A DNA stretch of 64,000 nucleotides from Monosporascus cannonballus (lineage: Eukaryota > Ascomycota > Sordariomycetes > Xylariales), in NCBI GenBank assembly GCA_004154925.1, contig QJNS01000259.1, forward strand, positions 44,869-108,868, given 5' to 3'. Both the position numbers and the translations under genes were made by a program. The notes under the pieces are model-generated. The model was not told where the DNA came from and ran no database searches. It saw only the letters and a list, made by a program, of their open reading frames with translations. Positions 13,021-28,640 of the stretch are shown piece by piece (the first letter of the stretch is position 1; every line of letters begins with the position of its first letter).

Positions 13021-16000
13021 TCTCAAGTTCTTTTATACTTACCTTTTTGTCAAGAAAAATATATTGTGTATTATTAGCTTTAAGGTTTATAACTAACTAT
13101 TACCCTTTTTAAAAAAACTTTTCATTAATATATTAATAACATACTTTTACTTAATTAATAACTTAAATTCAATAGATATTCAAACTATTTGAATATTTCC
13201 AAATTATGATGTTTTTTGTTCTTTGAAATAATTACGTAAACTGTAATAAAATCGAATTTGAAAATTATTACTGAATCAATACAATTAAAGTACTTTATAC
13301 GGCAAGTCATTGATTAACATATATATTATAAAGATTTTCATTCGTTTATATTAAAAAATATTTAATTGTTTTCATCTAAAACGGATTATATAAATATATA
13401 TCATTTATACTGTGAAATAAAGTTACATCTTCATTTTTTATAAGGCAACTAAGATTACTGTAATTACTACTAATATTATACTCGAATTTTGAAAATTAAA
13501 ATTAATTTTGTTTAATTTTATAAATTTCTGTTCGTTTTAAAAATCGTTTTACTCTATTTATAGCCACCGCCTTACCGTTTACTTCAGCTAGTTTTTTTTC
13601 AATTTATTAACAACCTTTACAAATGGTTATATATTTATAAAATGAAGATTTTATATCGAAAAGGAACAACATAAAGTATTAAGACATTTAGGTTACGATA
13701 ACAAGTGAGTTATTTACGTTTTTTAAAAATATAACGTATTATTTTTAAAACAAAACAATTTTAATATCGAAGGGAAAACGGCTATTTACGCAAAAAGAAT
13801 TACATATTTAGTAAGGACTGAAGGAAATGAAAATAGAAATATTGGGGAGGAACAGTATCTACTATAAAATAAGTTTAAACTTTCATAAAGGAAGATATAA
13901 TATATAATTATAATGAGTAATATTTAAAAAGAATTGTTAAAAAATCATGTAAAAAGTGAAACAAAAGTATAAGGTTTACGAAAAATTGGGATATAATACC
14001 CATACTACTAAACAAGCTATACAGATATTTAGCGTCGAAAAAGAGAATAAATACAAAGTAATTTACGCTATTGTAATTATTGCATTTATTTTTATTTTTC
14101 CGAAATGTTAAAAGTCGCGTAATTCTCGTCGGCGCACAGCTTGCTTTTATTATACGCTATATAAAGTTTAACTTAATTGTTATTTCATTTTCACCTCTTG
14201 AAATCTTAATTATAATAACATTGTTTATATTATATAAGAACTCTTAAAGAAAACAACATGTTCACGCCAAATTAAACGTATTTTGAATTATTATTAGTAT
14301 AATAATAATACTTCCTGTTTTTACATTTGAAAAAGTTCGAAGCTAATTTAGTATAAATTAAATTCTGAATTTACTTTTAGAAACTTTTCAATTTTAAACA
14401 AATAGGAAAAAGAAATTTGTTAATATTTTAATTTGTGTATCTTTCACGATTGTCGTTACTTTTAATATTAATTCATTGTTTTCTTAAGAAATTAGCATTT
14501 TTATGTAAAGTATAAAAATAAAAAGCTATTTATTTTGACAAACAATTTAATATATATAATTTTTCAAAAAGCTTAATTCTCTTTTGTAATATTTACTTTG
14601 ATAGAAAATATTCATAATATGATTTGATATTTTACAGAGTTCGATCAATATATAATTCATATAAACATTCTGATTCTATTGCTTTTTTCTTAAACAAACT
14701 ATAAATGTTTTGAAATTGCTTTTTACATTTCTAATTATTCTTTATATGATATTGTTTTAATATATAAACGGTAATTTTATTTTCGCAAATAAAGTCAATA
14801 ATTAAATTCGATTTGTCAAACAAGAAATATTCGAATACCTCTTATTAATATAAAAACATATTAAATATATTCTATATTATATATAAAGAAAATAAAACTG
14901 GAAAACTTAGTATTAACACGTTCTTATAATAATAAAAAGGGCATAATAAAATCAATCTTAGAAAATATTATGTAAAAAATTGTTTTTGAAATATTACTTA
15001 GAAAATTTAAAGATTTATTAAAAAGCTTTTCTATTACTATTTTACCAATTCTGCGTAATACGTTACACCGCTTCTGGTTTTATATTTTAAATCTAATAAA
15101 CTCTCCCAATTAAACCTTTATAATACTGATAAAAATATAAATTAAAAGCTTTTTTTTGTTTTTCTGCCATTCTTTGAGTATTTGTTATACCTTTATGCCA
15201 AATATATAATAAAGCCTTTAAAAAACTATTATTAAACATTTTTACGAAACGTATTCTAATTGAGGTTCAAAATTGTACGAAATTTAATAATTTTATTATA
15301 TAAAAATAAAATTAATATTCAACATTTTTATTATATTTAGCTTTAAATATGGTACAATACTCCGTGATAATCGTAAATATATTAAGAATTGAATAATCTT
15401 TGCAATCATGATGAATTACTTTTTTCTTTTTAAAAGATATATATTTGGTTAATTCAGACATCTATAAAATATTTTAAATATATATATTGTATACTTTACT
15501 AAATATTTAAATCTAGCTTTATACCCGTTTCAGTTGCAATAAATATATTATTTTTTACAAAATGTAAAAACTGGTTATTAATTATAAGAAATAATTTTAT
15601 TACTTTATAGTCATAGTGTGCGAGGGATTTTTAAAATTTAAATATTTTCTTATATATTTTTATATTTTGAAGAATACATTTATAATATAATTTACAAAAC
15701 AGCTATTAAAATATAACGCTTATACGTATAGAAAATTAGTAAAAACATTTTCTTTTGATTTACAAACATTTTTATGGTTAGTTTATATATAACTTAAGAA
15801 ATATATTTGCATTAAATTTGACATACAATTTAATACTATTTCAATATAATTACAAAACTCAAATACTTATTTTAGAATAATTTTGAAAATAGGATTAGTA
15901 ATGTTGTATTTTTCTTTCGAAATTTTAAACCTTTTGTTATATTTTAAAATGGTTACAAACTTTCGACTTGTTTTTTAAAATATATTTTCTAATAATTTGA

Positions 16001-19000
16001 AGGCGTTACATCTTATATTATAGACAATTTCTTAAAGTCTTTTTTTAAAGTTTTTTATATATATAGGTGTATTATCGCCCGTTTTCTACCTTTGGAAAAT
16101 CTAGTATTTATTGCTTAATTAAGGTTTTTTAAAAAAATTTCGTTCATATTTAAATTTTAATCCCTTTTAACAAACTACAAGCTCTCGCTTACTTTTTAAT
16201 TGTTTATTTTATATTCCATTTTGTAATAGTTAAATGTATTTTATTATATTATATAGCACGGTTTCCATTTAAATATGATGAGGCCAAAACGTTTATTAAT
16301 GTAGTATTTAATAAATTTATAAGTTTGAAACATTTAATATTTTATAATTTCGGTGGTATTATGGTTTTGTATTAATGTTTTCAAACTAATGTCTTTATAA
16401 ATAAGAAATAGGCGTATTAGCACATCTCTAAACACATTACATTGTTATATTTATTAAGACTTTAAAGTTGTTATTAAAAAGAAGAATAATATTCGAAGAC
16501 AGTTCGTTACTAAGTTTTTAATATATGACTATTAAAAATGCTAATAATGAATTAAAAGGATTTATTCAAAATAGGATATTTAAGGTTTTTTAAGTGATAA
16601 AAGAAAGGTTTTATAAATTTAAAATTATAATTTTTTAAAGTAATAAAAAAGACGATAAAAATAAAATGGAATTTAATAAAAACAAAGGAAGAAAAAGCGC
16701 TAAGAAGATGATTTGAAACCGATTTTAACGGATATAGATGTATTATCATTATATTAAAGACTTTTCTATGAATTATTAAACCCGTGTAATCTTCTAATAA
16801 TATGTTTCTTTCCTAATTGTGAAACCTTTTATATATATATATTTTTAAATCATTTTATGTTTTTCTAATTTAGATTTTCAATTACTATTGTGTAATATTT
16901 ACTCAGTAAAATATATATGTTATAACTATTAATTCTACATTATACTGAACTTTTGAAAATTTTATTAAGGAATAGAAATATGTTATATGATTATTTGAAG
17001 TAATAATAATTTTCGAAAAAATGAAAGATATTTGATAATGAATATAATGTAATATTTATATTAACGCTGCAGTTCTTTATTTAACATTTTCTATTATACT
17101 CAAGTTAATTACTTTTAATTATTCTTTGAGATATTAATATCATTATACATTTTATCGAATAAATTTAAATTAGCTTTTAAATAGAACTTTCCATTTTATA
17201 ATCGAAAAGATTCAATTTAAAGTTAACATATTTTTATAAATATTAAAAACAGGGCTATGCTTTAACAATAATACGTTTTTTAATTTTCTATATTTAAAAT
17301 CAAAATATTATAATATTGTTATAAAATACATACAAGTCACAATTTAAATATACATTGCATTACTTGATTATACAGGTGTAATATGCATTTAACCCGGTAT
17401 TTTGTATTTATAAAACGTGTATTTGGAATAATAATAATTATATACAATTTCTTTTCTTTTTTACCGGATTTAGACCTGTAGAAAGATTTATAAACAAATT
17501 TAAAAGCTAGTAATTTGTGCATTTGAAATGTAAAAATTAATCCAAAGGTTTTATACTACGATTATATATAAAAATATCACTTTATTAAGGCTAATATTGG
17601 CAATCAACTAGCCGCTGATTTATAAATTGATATATACAATTATTTAGCTACGCGCATATAGCGTTTAGCTTAAGGTTTACCCTAAGATTTACTCGGAAGG
17701 TTTATCTTCGAGCTTTATTTTTTAAGTTTGCGCCGTAAAGATTAACCTTTTAACTTTGCCGAAAAGTAAAGTTAACCAGTAGAAGGTTTATTATAATCGA
17801 CGTTTATTAGTAATTACTAGTCTTTTTAAATAAGTTTATAAAAAGTAACGTGTGATTTATTTTACATTTATAAAAATAAATGAATTGTGGTATTTGAATA
17901 TTTAAAATATAATATAGGTGTACTTATTTTATCCAATAATAATTTTCTATTTATTTTTCTTAACATAACAAAAACAAATTAAATTTACAAATATTTATTA
18001 TACATCTTTATCTTTTAATACAAAAATCTAAATTGCAAAAAGGTTATATGTTGCTTTATTATAATATATAATACTTTGATTATTTTGTTATTCACTATAA
18101 TTGTTTTCTAAAATATAATATATTTTAAAAATATAAATCATTTCTTGTAACTTAGAAATCAAAACTACTTAAACTACTTTCATAATACGTTTTAATTAAT
18201 AATGTTAATTATAATATAAATATAAACAAAAAGCTCATTAACATGTTTAACATATATAAAACCATATTTGCAATTTTATATAATTAAATATATATATTAA
18301 AAATAGGATTCGAAAGGAATTGACTAAGGAATTAACAATAGACGTTATAAAAGAATTAAAATATTACATTTAAGAATATATTTAAAGCCTTTAAAACAAA
18401 ATAGCTTTTTCAACAATATCCTGTAAAAACATGCAGAAGTTTTAAATTTAATCGAATAATAAGCAGAGTAATAGAAAGTAATATAAATAACTAAAACAGA
18501 ACTTGAAAAGTGAATTATAACCGGATTCCAAAAACTTGAAACACGATTATATAGCAGATTAAATCTATTTAAGCTTTTAAGAAAGAATCTTTAATATTAC
18601 AAATATAAAATAAAAATACAAGTTGTTATCTAAACTAAGAAACGAAAATACAGACAATTTATTTTAAATATAGTAGAATTTTGATTCCATGGAGGTCACT
18701 ATTATAAATGCTGAATACTAATGAAATATTACATTTAATTATACTAATGATTAAAGGAATTAGAACTGTAAAAATGAATATAATATTAAATACGAAACAT
18801 ACAAAACTACAAGAATAGCGACGATAACAAACAGACTAAATACCGTGAAAATTTGATATTTAATAAAGATTTTATATATATATAAAATAAAGATTATAAG
18901 TATTTTTAAACTTCGAACAATTCTAATAACAAATGTTTGTAAATAAGTCTAATTGTAAGTTTATACTAAATATACAGAATTTGTTAAAATAAAAAAATGT

Positions 19001-20339
19001 GACTTGAAATAAATCAATCTCGCTACAAAGAAAAATCAAAGTTAATAAAGGTGTTAAAATAAGGAAAAAAACAAATTGTTGTTGACGAAAAGTATTACTG
19101 AAACTAAATAATTATATGTTAATACTTCTAAAAAAGGTGATTTGTAAAATTAACTACTTTAGAGTATTACGTAAAATGTTTACTAGTGCTGTTATTATTA
19201 AAAATCGAATAATTGTTAGTTTAATTCTAATCGAAACTAAGAATTTAAAATCTACAGCATTGAATTTTTCTAAAGATTTATTCAAAAGCTTTGATAATAA
19301 TAATTAGAGTTAAAAAACGATACAATATAAAGATTAATAACTTAATATAAAGTCCAATTTCTGACATTTTTAAAATAGATTATAACAGCGCTTTAATAAA
19401 TAAGAATAAATAAAGTTAGACTTTGAATACACGCATCAAAAAAGGCAATAATTAGTATATTTCTTAAATTTACTACTGCTAATAATAGTAAAGCTATGAA
19501 CACAAAACTGTTTTTAGATAACGAAATATATATTAAGCTTTGAAAGAAATATTAAATGGTATAATAAACATAACTCTCGAAATAAACTTAAAGTTTATCT
19601 TTTAAAGCTTTACTATTCAATAAATTCAAAGTTGACTTTTGAAAGGTTTCGAAGTTTTATCAGCGATAATAGCATATATACTAAATATTTTTAGTTTTAC
19701 CAATTTGAAATTTAGAGAGAAAAATAATAGTAAAAACAAATGGTAATTTAAATACATAGCTCTATAAAATCTTAATATAGGTTTATAAAACTTATTTCAA
19801 AATTACGCTATATATATAAAAGATTATTATACGATAAAATGCTCTATAACGTAGTTTTGTAAAAGTTTATTATAAAAATAATAAAGTCGTAATTTGTCAG
19901 TAAACTCTAATATTTAAAATTGTGTACCTATTACGTAATTCGAAATAGTTGCCTAATAAGTGTTATATAGAGAGTCTAAACAATAAACCTTAAGTATAAA
20001 CCCTAAAGACAAACTTTAAATGTAAAACTTAAGTACGTATAAAGGTTATATAAAGTTTCGTCAAATATACGATTTGATTCTTTAACTATAGGCTTTCGAA
20101 TTATTATAAACCAAGATATTATAGCACGAACATAACAATATATAATATAGATAATCTATAATGATGAAACTTTTATAAAGATTATCGAATTTACGGTACG
20201 TTGGTTTAATAAAATTAGTATTATTTGTTTAGAGTTCATTTTTAATCCATGCGATTTCAGTTTCCAATTTTGATACATGGTTTAAATTTTACAAATGAAG
20301 AATAAGAGAATTTTAGGACAACTTTTACTTAAAAATATG

Positions 20340-20590
20340 AAATTTACAAAATTATTATTAATAAATTTTGATCGAAAAAAGTAACATATATAAAAATTCT
20401 CAACTTTATATTTTAAAACGAAGCAAGTTAAAAAATTACAGCCGTTAGGTTGTGCCGTTATTTCGAGTGGCGTAAACTATTTAAAAGTCGGCGTAAAAAT
20501 CGGAATAGATAAAAACAGCATAAGTTAGTTTAAAGACTAACGAGTGTAATAAATCTTAAAAGCTAAGGTAGTAATTTATTATTTCATTTT
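20340..20590 (+). repeat. Repeat E, copy 2
   Basis: Partner of the repeat at 12780-13020. Shared words in order are cagccgttaggttgtgccg, atttcgagtggcgtaaac, gataaaaacagcataag and gactaacgagtgtaataaat. The slightly higher C+G content of both copies is what makes them visible in this AT-rich block. Confidence 0.5.
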
Positions 20591-23500
20591 AATTTGATTA
20601 AGCGGTTATATTTTCTAGAAAAAGAATAAATAGTTGTGTAGAATTTTCAAATCCAGAAATATTTACTTTGTATTATTTGAAGTATATTATAGAAGTTAAA
20701 ACTGTATTTTATAGCATTAAAGATGTAGAATTACGTAGTCCGTAATGCCAAACCATTAAATAATTATTTACAAAAAGGTTCTAAAAAAGAAATTATATAT
20801 TTAACCGTGTATATTTGAACAAAATATTAAACATTCGGACTATAATACTTTAAAATATAATAAATATAATTTTAAACATTTTTGTTTACGCTAAATGAAA
20901 TATATAAAAAGCTATTACACTATAGAATTTGCATAATATATATTGTACAAAGTATTTTCAAATACATTAACTAATAAATGATTTTAGCTGTTATTTATCA
21001 AAAAAATATATTCGAAAGTCAACAAATTATAAGAAGCTTGATAGTCTTTTCATCTATTAATTTTGAAAAGTAATAAAACATATAATTTATTACACCTAAA
21101 GTTAGAGTATATTTTAGGAAAAAGATATGTATAATTGAAGCTTACTCTATTATATCTTGACAATATAACTAAGTAAATAAAACAGTTTAAGCAAACACAC
21201 TTAAAAACAAATTAAATACGTGATTTAAAAAGGTATATAAAATTATAAATGATATTTATATATCAAACAGTTGATAAATGCCGTTTGGACTGTAAATATA
21301 AGCGGTAATGTTAAAGAATTTTAAAAAACCGTTACTGTTGGCCCAAAAATAAAAATTAATATATTGTATAAAATATTGAAATAGCTTTAACATTGACATT
21401 ATCCATAGGCGGCTCTTTTTGTAACTATATCCGTGTATGTAATGTATTTAAGTGATATGAATTTTTTTAAAAAAATAGAAAGAAAATGAAAAACAAAATT
21501 AAGAAAACATTATCACTTTGGCTGTAGAATATATTACAATGATATAATATAAAAGAGTTACACGATGGTAATAGACTAACAAGAGTTAAATAATATATTA
21601 GGGAATAAAATAGTATCTTAATTTACTAATAAATTTTAATTTTAAAACTGTTTTAAAGATATAAATTTATAAATAAACGTTTTTAAACACTATATTACTA
21701 ATATTTTTCAAAAGTATAAGATGCATTAATATTACAAAACACACTAATTCTAAAAGATTAATATAATAGTGAAGAAACGATATCAAATATTGAAATATTT
21801 AATGTCGTAAATTAAATAAAAGGCTTAATATTAATATCGCAATTATAACAGAGTATGTAATTATACTATTTACCGATTTAATAGAATATAAAAATATTTT
21901 CCAAATTTTAACTCGGAAATATATATAATAAAAATCGCGATATATTTAGTACCTGTTACAGTTTCGTTATATAATATTATATGTAAATCTTTTAAGTAAA
22001 CGTACAAGCTATTAAAAGTATTATTATATATATTTTTTCTAATAAAAAAGACGAAAACTCAATTATTACGAAATGATAAATATTAGAACTGATTAATAAT
22101 GGGCCTAAAGATATAGATAAATAATAAGACACAAATAACATTAAATAGAATTTATAAAAACAAAATAAAAGAACGTCTAACAATTCAATAATATATATAT
22201 TTTGAAGCCTATTAAGGAATTCTAGTAAGCCAAATTGAAGTAGTAGTAGTTTTCATTAAAATACGGTGTTTTTTTATATAAGTTTTTCATACTAATCGGG
22301 GGTAAATTATCAAACTTATTAACCCAATATTTTACAAAATATAATAGAGATATAATTAAGAATAATAATAAGATATTGTAAAGTGAAAGAATAATAACTA
22401 CTATTATACTTCTGCTACGAATAAAGTTTCTAGTATGGATACAATAATAAAATTAATATTATTATTATTTCGATAACAGATTTTGGGATTAGAAATTAAA
22501 CAATCGTTCAAAGCGATTTAATATATTAATAAAAGGCTTTTCAATAATTGAATATTATATATTAAAAACATAAAATTGGAACTATTATTATTATATAATT
22601 TGAAATTTTCAAATATTAAGCAGAAGATTCTTTTAAAATTTATATATATATTATGTAATCGGAATAGATTTATAGTTTCGGAATGAGCATTTCTAATCAA
22701 AAGGCTGTAATAAAAACTATTATAAGAGATTAAAAATAAACGACGAAAGGTTTATTGGTTGTATTAATATAAAGTATTAAAAAACACAATTAAAAATATA
22801 TAATAAAGGATTTTTTAAAAAAAATTCAAATAAGATCGAAAGATTTCAAATTTAATTGTAATTTATAGTATGTATTAAAGGGCATTTTAAGAAATGTTGA
22901 CAAAAATATACTAAAATAAATATAAACTTTTAAGCTCAGCTAAATGAAATTTCGAAATAATCATAATATACTCTAAGTGTTTTACGCCGTTTATATAATT
23001 TATCTTTGCAGTAAACGTACTATTACATTGAATTACAGATAAAGATCTTATTACAATGTTGTAGGTCTATTTATACTCTCGAGTAAAATTATTAACAATC
23101 GAAAAGGTTATGTAACAATTATCTCTAAAGCGATTAATATTTAAATGTCAATAGAAAAACAAATATTAACTAATTATTACTCGAAAGGTAGTAAATCAAC
23201 GCACTAGATCTCTTAGCTTTTATTTGATGTTTTTCCAAAATACGTTTAAGAGTATTACAATAAATACATAAACATATTCTAAAATCCGAAATATATATAT
23301 CTTAAGATTATTAATGTTTTGACATTCTTTTTAAAAAGTTTTTACAATAGTATTTAAAGCTAAATATAATTGATAAAAAACATAATTTTGTAAACTTGTA
23401 AAAATAGCGGATATCAAATATATTAACGCCGAACCTTGTCAACAACCATCAGTTAATTTGTTTAAAAATAAAATTTTACTAACTTTTAGTACAAAATTTA

Positions 23501-26500
23501 ATTTGGTTAAAAAAATCTACAATATCTTATTAGAGTATAGAAAATTATATATAACATAAATAAAATATATTATATCGCACAATAATATATTTAATGTTAA
23601 TCTAAATTGGAAAAGATCAGTATTAATAAATTTAGAACTTATATAAAGAAATAATGTGACAAACCAACAGTTAAAGATTAAAAAGTATAAATATAAATAA
23701 AGAGTATACGACAACCTTGAAATATTAATTATCAAATATATATATAAATAATTATCGACAAACACGGATAAAAAAACCAATAAATTTAAAAAGGAAAATT
23801 CAAAAGCTCTCGGCTCTTTGTCGAAAAGATTTAAAGAAAAAGTATGTATTAAATTCAACAATTAATACTTATCTGATAAAGGCAATATAAAAGCAATTGC
23901 TAATTGATTTCAAATTGATTTTAAAACTATTGCAGCTTTATAAATATAAATTTAAAATATATATATGTATATATGTCAATAATATACACATATTAAAATA
24001 TTAATCATTTTATAAAAGTTGAATGACAAAAGAATTATAAAACTATAAATAATTATATGAAATATTCTTAGAATTTTAAGCAAAATAATGACATACCTTT
24101 TATAATTCGTAGTATAGAACTAATTGTCTATACCTGTTCGAAACTTACGAGTTCAGAACTTATAATATACGTATATATTAAATCGATTTAAAATAACATA
24201 TTTAGTAACGATTAAAAGTTTTTTAAATTTCTATATTAAAGAAAACTTCCGATCGAATAACTGTATATATATAAAGCGTTAACTGAAAAACATTTGAATT
24301 TTAATATATTTGTAAAATGCAAATTAGAAAACATTAATTATAAAAAAAGAATTAAATATTTATTTTAAAAATAGAATTCTATATTTATTAGCTAAATGTT
24401 TACGCTGATAAACTGTGACTAAATAAATATAAATACATAATATACAGATACTAGAAGATACTTAAAAGATATATACAGCAATAAAATAGAACAGCTTGGT
24501 TTATTTTATTAAACGTAATGACTAGACCTATGTCAAACAACGTTGTATTTTATACGAAAACCAAACTTGAAATAACTGAATTAAAATTTATTATTAATTT
24601 AAACAAAATCGAGTTTAACAGAGCAATAAAACATTTATATTTCATAATGTATTTGTGGGAAAAGAATAATATTCAAGCGAAATTGCGATAAACTATTTTT
24701 GAATAAAATAGGAATATATCGTAATCACAAAGTGTCTTATTATAAAAATAATATTCCAATGGTATAAATTCATATTTAATAAAGATGTCTTAAAATGCGA
24801 GTAAAGATAAATTAAGAAACAATATAAATTTAAAGCTAGAGTAATTAATGTTGGAACTTTATATTGACAACTATAAATCGAAAATATCATAATATTTCTA
24901 ATATTTTTCTAAAAGATTTATAACAATCATCTTTTAATAATTAAGTTAGATTTAAAAAATGTTAAAGTCGGAGTAATTTCTAAATATGATATGATGTTTA
25001 TGATAACTGATTGTAATTCCGAACGGTACTAATTTGCCGATTCATTATAATAATTAATATTAGATAAAATGATTTTTTAAAAAAATGGGTTTAAAAAGAA
25101 TTGGGTCTCATATAGAAATTAAGTTGCAATTTTCATAACACTGAAAAAAGAAAGTTACCTTCATGAACGCAATATATTAATAAATTAAAAGATAATTTAA
25201 AACATTCAAAGCATAATAGTCAACAGTAAGGTGTTGAAAATAGAGTTAGGTTGCTGAAATATAATGACATTTATTCCGATCTGTTATACGAATAAAATCT
25301 AATTTATAGTCCAGTTTTAAATAAAAACTTTAAAAATATTATACACAGTATCTGTTTCGAATTATTAATAGTTTTTGAAGTATATTGAAAAAACCATAAT
25401 AATCTATAACGTGGAACAAATTACAAATAAAGAAAATAAAAGAAAAATAACAGAAATTAGAAAAGAGTTGTATAAAAAATATAAAGCGAAAAAAAAGAAG
25501 AAATATTAAAGCGAAATTTTAAGTAAAAGATTAAGCCAACTAAACGTAAGTATTTACTAATATACGTGTTAAGTATTACAGCCTTGGTTTATAATATAAC
25601 AGAATATACATACTAGCTTGCTATAATATCTTTGTTAACAAGCGCAATTCAATATATAATTCAATGATTGTAAATTAATCATATTATCGTTAAATATATA
25701 GCTTTACAGAATTGTAATTAAAAAATAAAACTCTTATAATGTTGCAGTTGATAACAGACTAACTCCTAACCTAGTCAAAAACATAAATTTTCATTTTATA
25801 TTTGTTGAAAAAGGTTAAATATAAATAACTTCATATACTTTTTTTAAAAATCTGCTCTATAACTGGTCGGAGACTATCGCGCTCTAGCCAATAATTATCC
25901 ATTGTCTTGCCATACATCTGGTAAAATATGTTTATTTTAAATTTAGAATATATACATTTTTTTAATTTGGCATTCAAAAAAATATATTTACATATAGTTA
26001 AGTTCTTAGTAAATATTCAAAAAAGAAAATCATTTTATTTAAATAACAAATAATAGCAACGCCTTTCAGTACATTTAAAAACTATATATTATTATACGTT
26101 ATTTGAGTTCTTGAATTAAGTTTATTTCATAGTTTTTCTCATTTTGAAATCTTTAAATTATATTCATTAATTCAAAACCTTTGCAAACAGTTTTTGAACA
26201 TTGAAATGGTAAGTATTTCTTTTATATTATATTATATCATTATTAATTTAATTCTATTAAACTGTTTACGAAATGTAGTCCTGAATCTTTGCTTACAATA
26301 TTCTCAACGATTATATTTTGATTTGAGCGTGGTTAAATTGATTGTTATATAGTTAATATAATTAACACTTAGGTACTATTAATACAAGATATAGTAGGTT
26401 TTGTAAGTAGTAAATTTGTTTTAGTTTTATCTTAATAAAGCTATATACAAAGTGTTTTCGTACTTGAATTCATCATTTACTTATTTGTTAATTCTTTTAG

Positions 26501-28484
26501 CATAAAAAGAATTTTTTAAAACTTTTGATATATAATTTAATCAAAGCCAAGTACCATTAAATTATTTATATAAAGAAAATACTGTAATACTATATACACC
26601 CTTTAGCGGCTTATAATTTTAAATTAGATTTTGGAATTTTCTTGTATTAAAGTAAAAATACTTTCGTTTTATTATACACTATAACCAGTCCTGTTGTTAA
26701 AAAAATGTGCGATTAAAATAAAATATTTAATATCTTTGATAGATTATCCCAGGAGGTCATAAGATCGAAAACGTTATGTAATTATCAATATACCTTAAAA
26801 TATATCTTAACAAATGAAAATTCTTGGCCTTTTTTAAATGGTTAATTATAATGCTATGACAATATCTTTTTATTTTCGAAAGTAGAATCGTACTTCTCAA
26901 ATATATTTCTTACTATAAAGTCAAGATATGCATGCGGTAAATATTTTATCAGGTTGCTAGTACAATATATAATGTTAATATACAAATTAATTGTAATATT
27001 ATTAGCAGCAAAAAGATAACACTATCCAGTAAAATTACACGTTAAATTTTAATTTAATTCCACAGTTAAAAAGGCAAAATACTTACCAAAACACGTCTAA
27101 TTTTACTACTTATATTTAACTAAGATTGGGAAGGACTTTCGAGTTTCATAGGAATATTTTTTCAGATTTAGCTATTATATACTTCAATTTTGGTTTATTA
27201 TCCTTATAAAATCGGCAATATTAATAAATACTGAAAATATATTTAACGGAAATATTTAATACATAAGTTAACCTATAATTATAATATTGTATTAATTCTA
27301 TCTCGACTTATATTAAAATATAAACACTTTAATTATTTAAAACTATTTAATAATTAAAAGCTATCTCAATTTGTTTTATGGTTAAATTTTAATTTTATAT
27401 ATTTATATTTAAAAAGGTTCTTAAAAACTATTAAACTTTTTATTCATAAAAACTATAATATATTAATTGGAAATTCTATTAAAAGAAAACAATAACACAC
27501 TAAAACACGCCCTAAATAGCGGTATTAATTTCTGATTCTTACTAAATCGCTCGCTTCTTTACATCGTTTTGTTCTACTATGATTTACCTTGATTTCTTTC
27601 TCAATTTTGGAATATTTTCGCTATACGAAATAATCTCGCAAATTATAGTTCGAAATTCTTCTTAGTTCATTTTATAATCTAAATTTCGAAATATTTAAAC
27701 TCTTTTATATTTTCTTGTTTTATTTCGCTTTGAATATTTTTATAGCTTCCGTATTACTTGATATATGGTTTTATAAATATCTATTAGAATTATTTTCGTA
27801 GCTTTGATGGTGTCGAAAATTAATAACTAATTTTAACATTTTGTTAAAAAAAGCGTTTAACTATATATAAATATGGAGTTAAATATAGTTTGTTTAATAT
27901 TATCATAGTGAAATATATTTGACAACTTACGTTCGATAAATATAAATAGAAATTCAATTATTAGTATAAGATGTAAATAATAACATGCGGTAATTTAATT
28001 TTCAAAAACTCGAATATCGTAAACATATAAATTAAAAAATTAACAAAACGTTCAAAATTCTATACACGTATTTATGAGTCACATTTAAAATGTATATTTA
28101 AATCATATTTCACAGAAATGAATGTTTTCTTTAGTTTCACGGTGCAGTTAATAAGCTTAAATTTATTAATATTAAAACTTATTGGGAATCATAATATAGT
28201 TGGCAGAAAACAAGAAATTATAATATTAAAGCACAATTTATATTATTTATAAACACTAATAATTTCTTCGCTAAATTGAAAGCCTTCCGTATAATATTTA
28301 TCTTACAATTTATATCACATAATAGCTTTAATAATATTGATATTAAATTAAAAGAAGTCTTAAATATAAATTTACTTTCTGTTTTTCTTTAAGTTCTACA
28401 GTTCCAATGATTTTATAAAATATTGTTATTTTAAAGTTTAATAAATGGATATAACTTTTATATTTACTTTTTAATCGACATCTG

Positions 28485-28640
28485 TATCAACGGCTGCGCT
28501 TACGTTGCAGACCCAATATTATAAACAAGACCTAGTTTTAATAATATAAGTCTTAACGAGAAATTTCTTCTAAAAGCCCGGGCCTTTATATTAAGAGCGG
28601 TGGCTACGGCTGTAACTCAGTTTCCAGTCGACTAGAATTA
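28485..28640. repeat. RIPed fragments of repeat B
   Basis: ggctgcgcttacgttgcag (28491-28509) is the repeat B palindrome with C-to-T and G-to-A changes. gggcctttatattaag followed by gtggctacggctgtaac (28580-28630) matches the left part of repeat B as seen on the minus strand at 55.7 kb. The two pieces may be separate fragments. Confidence 0.45.
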
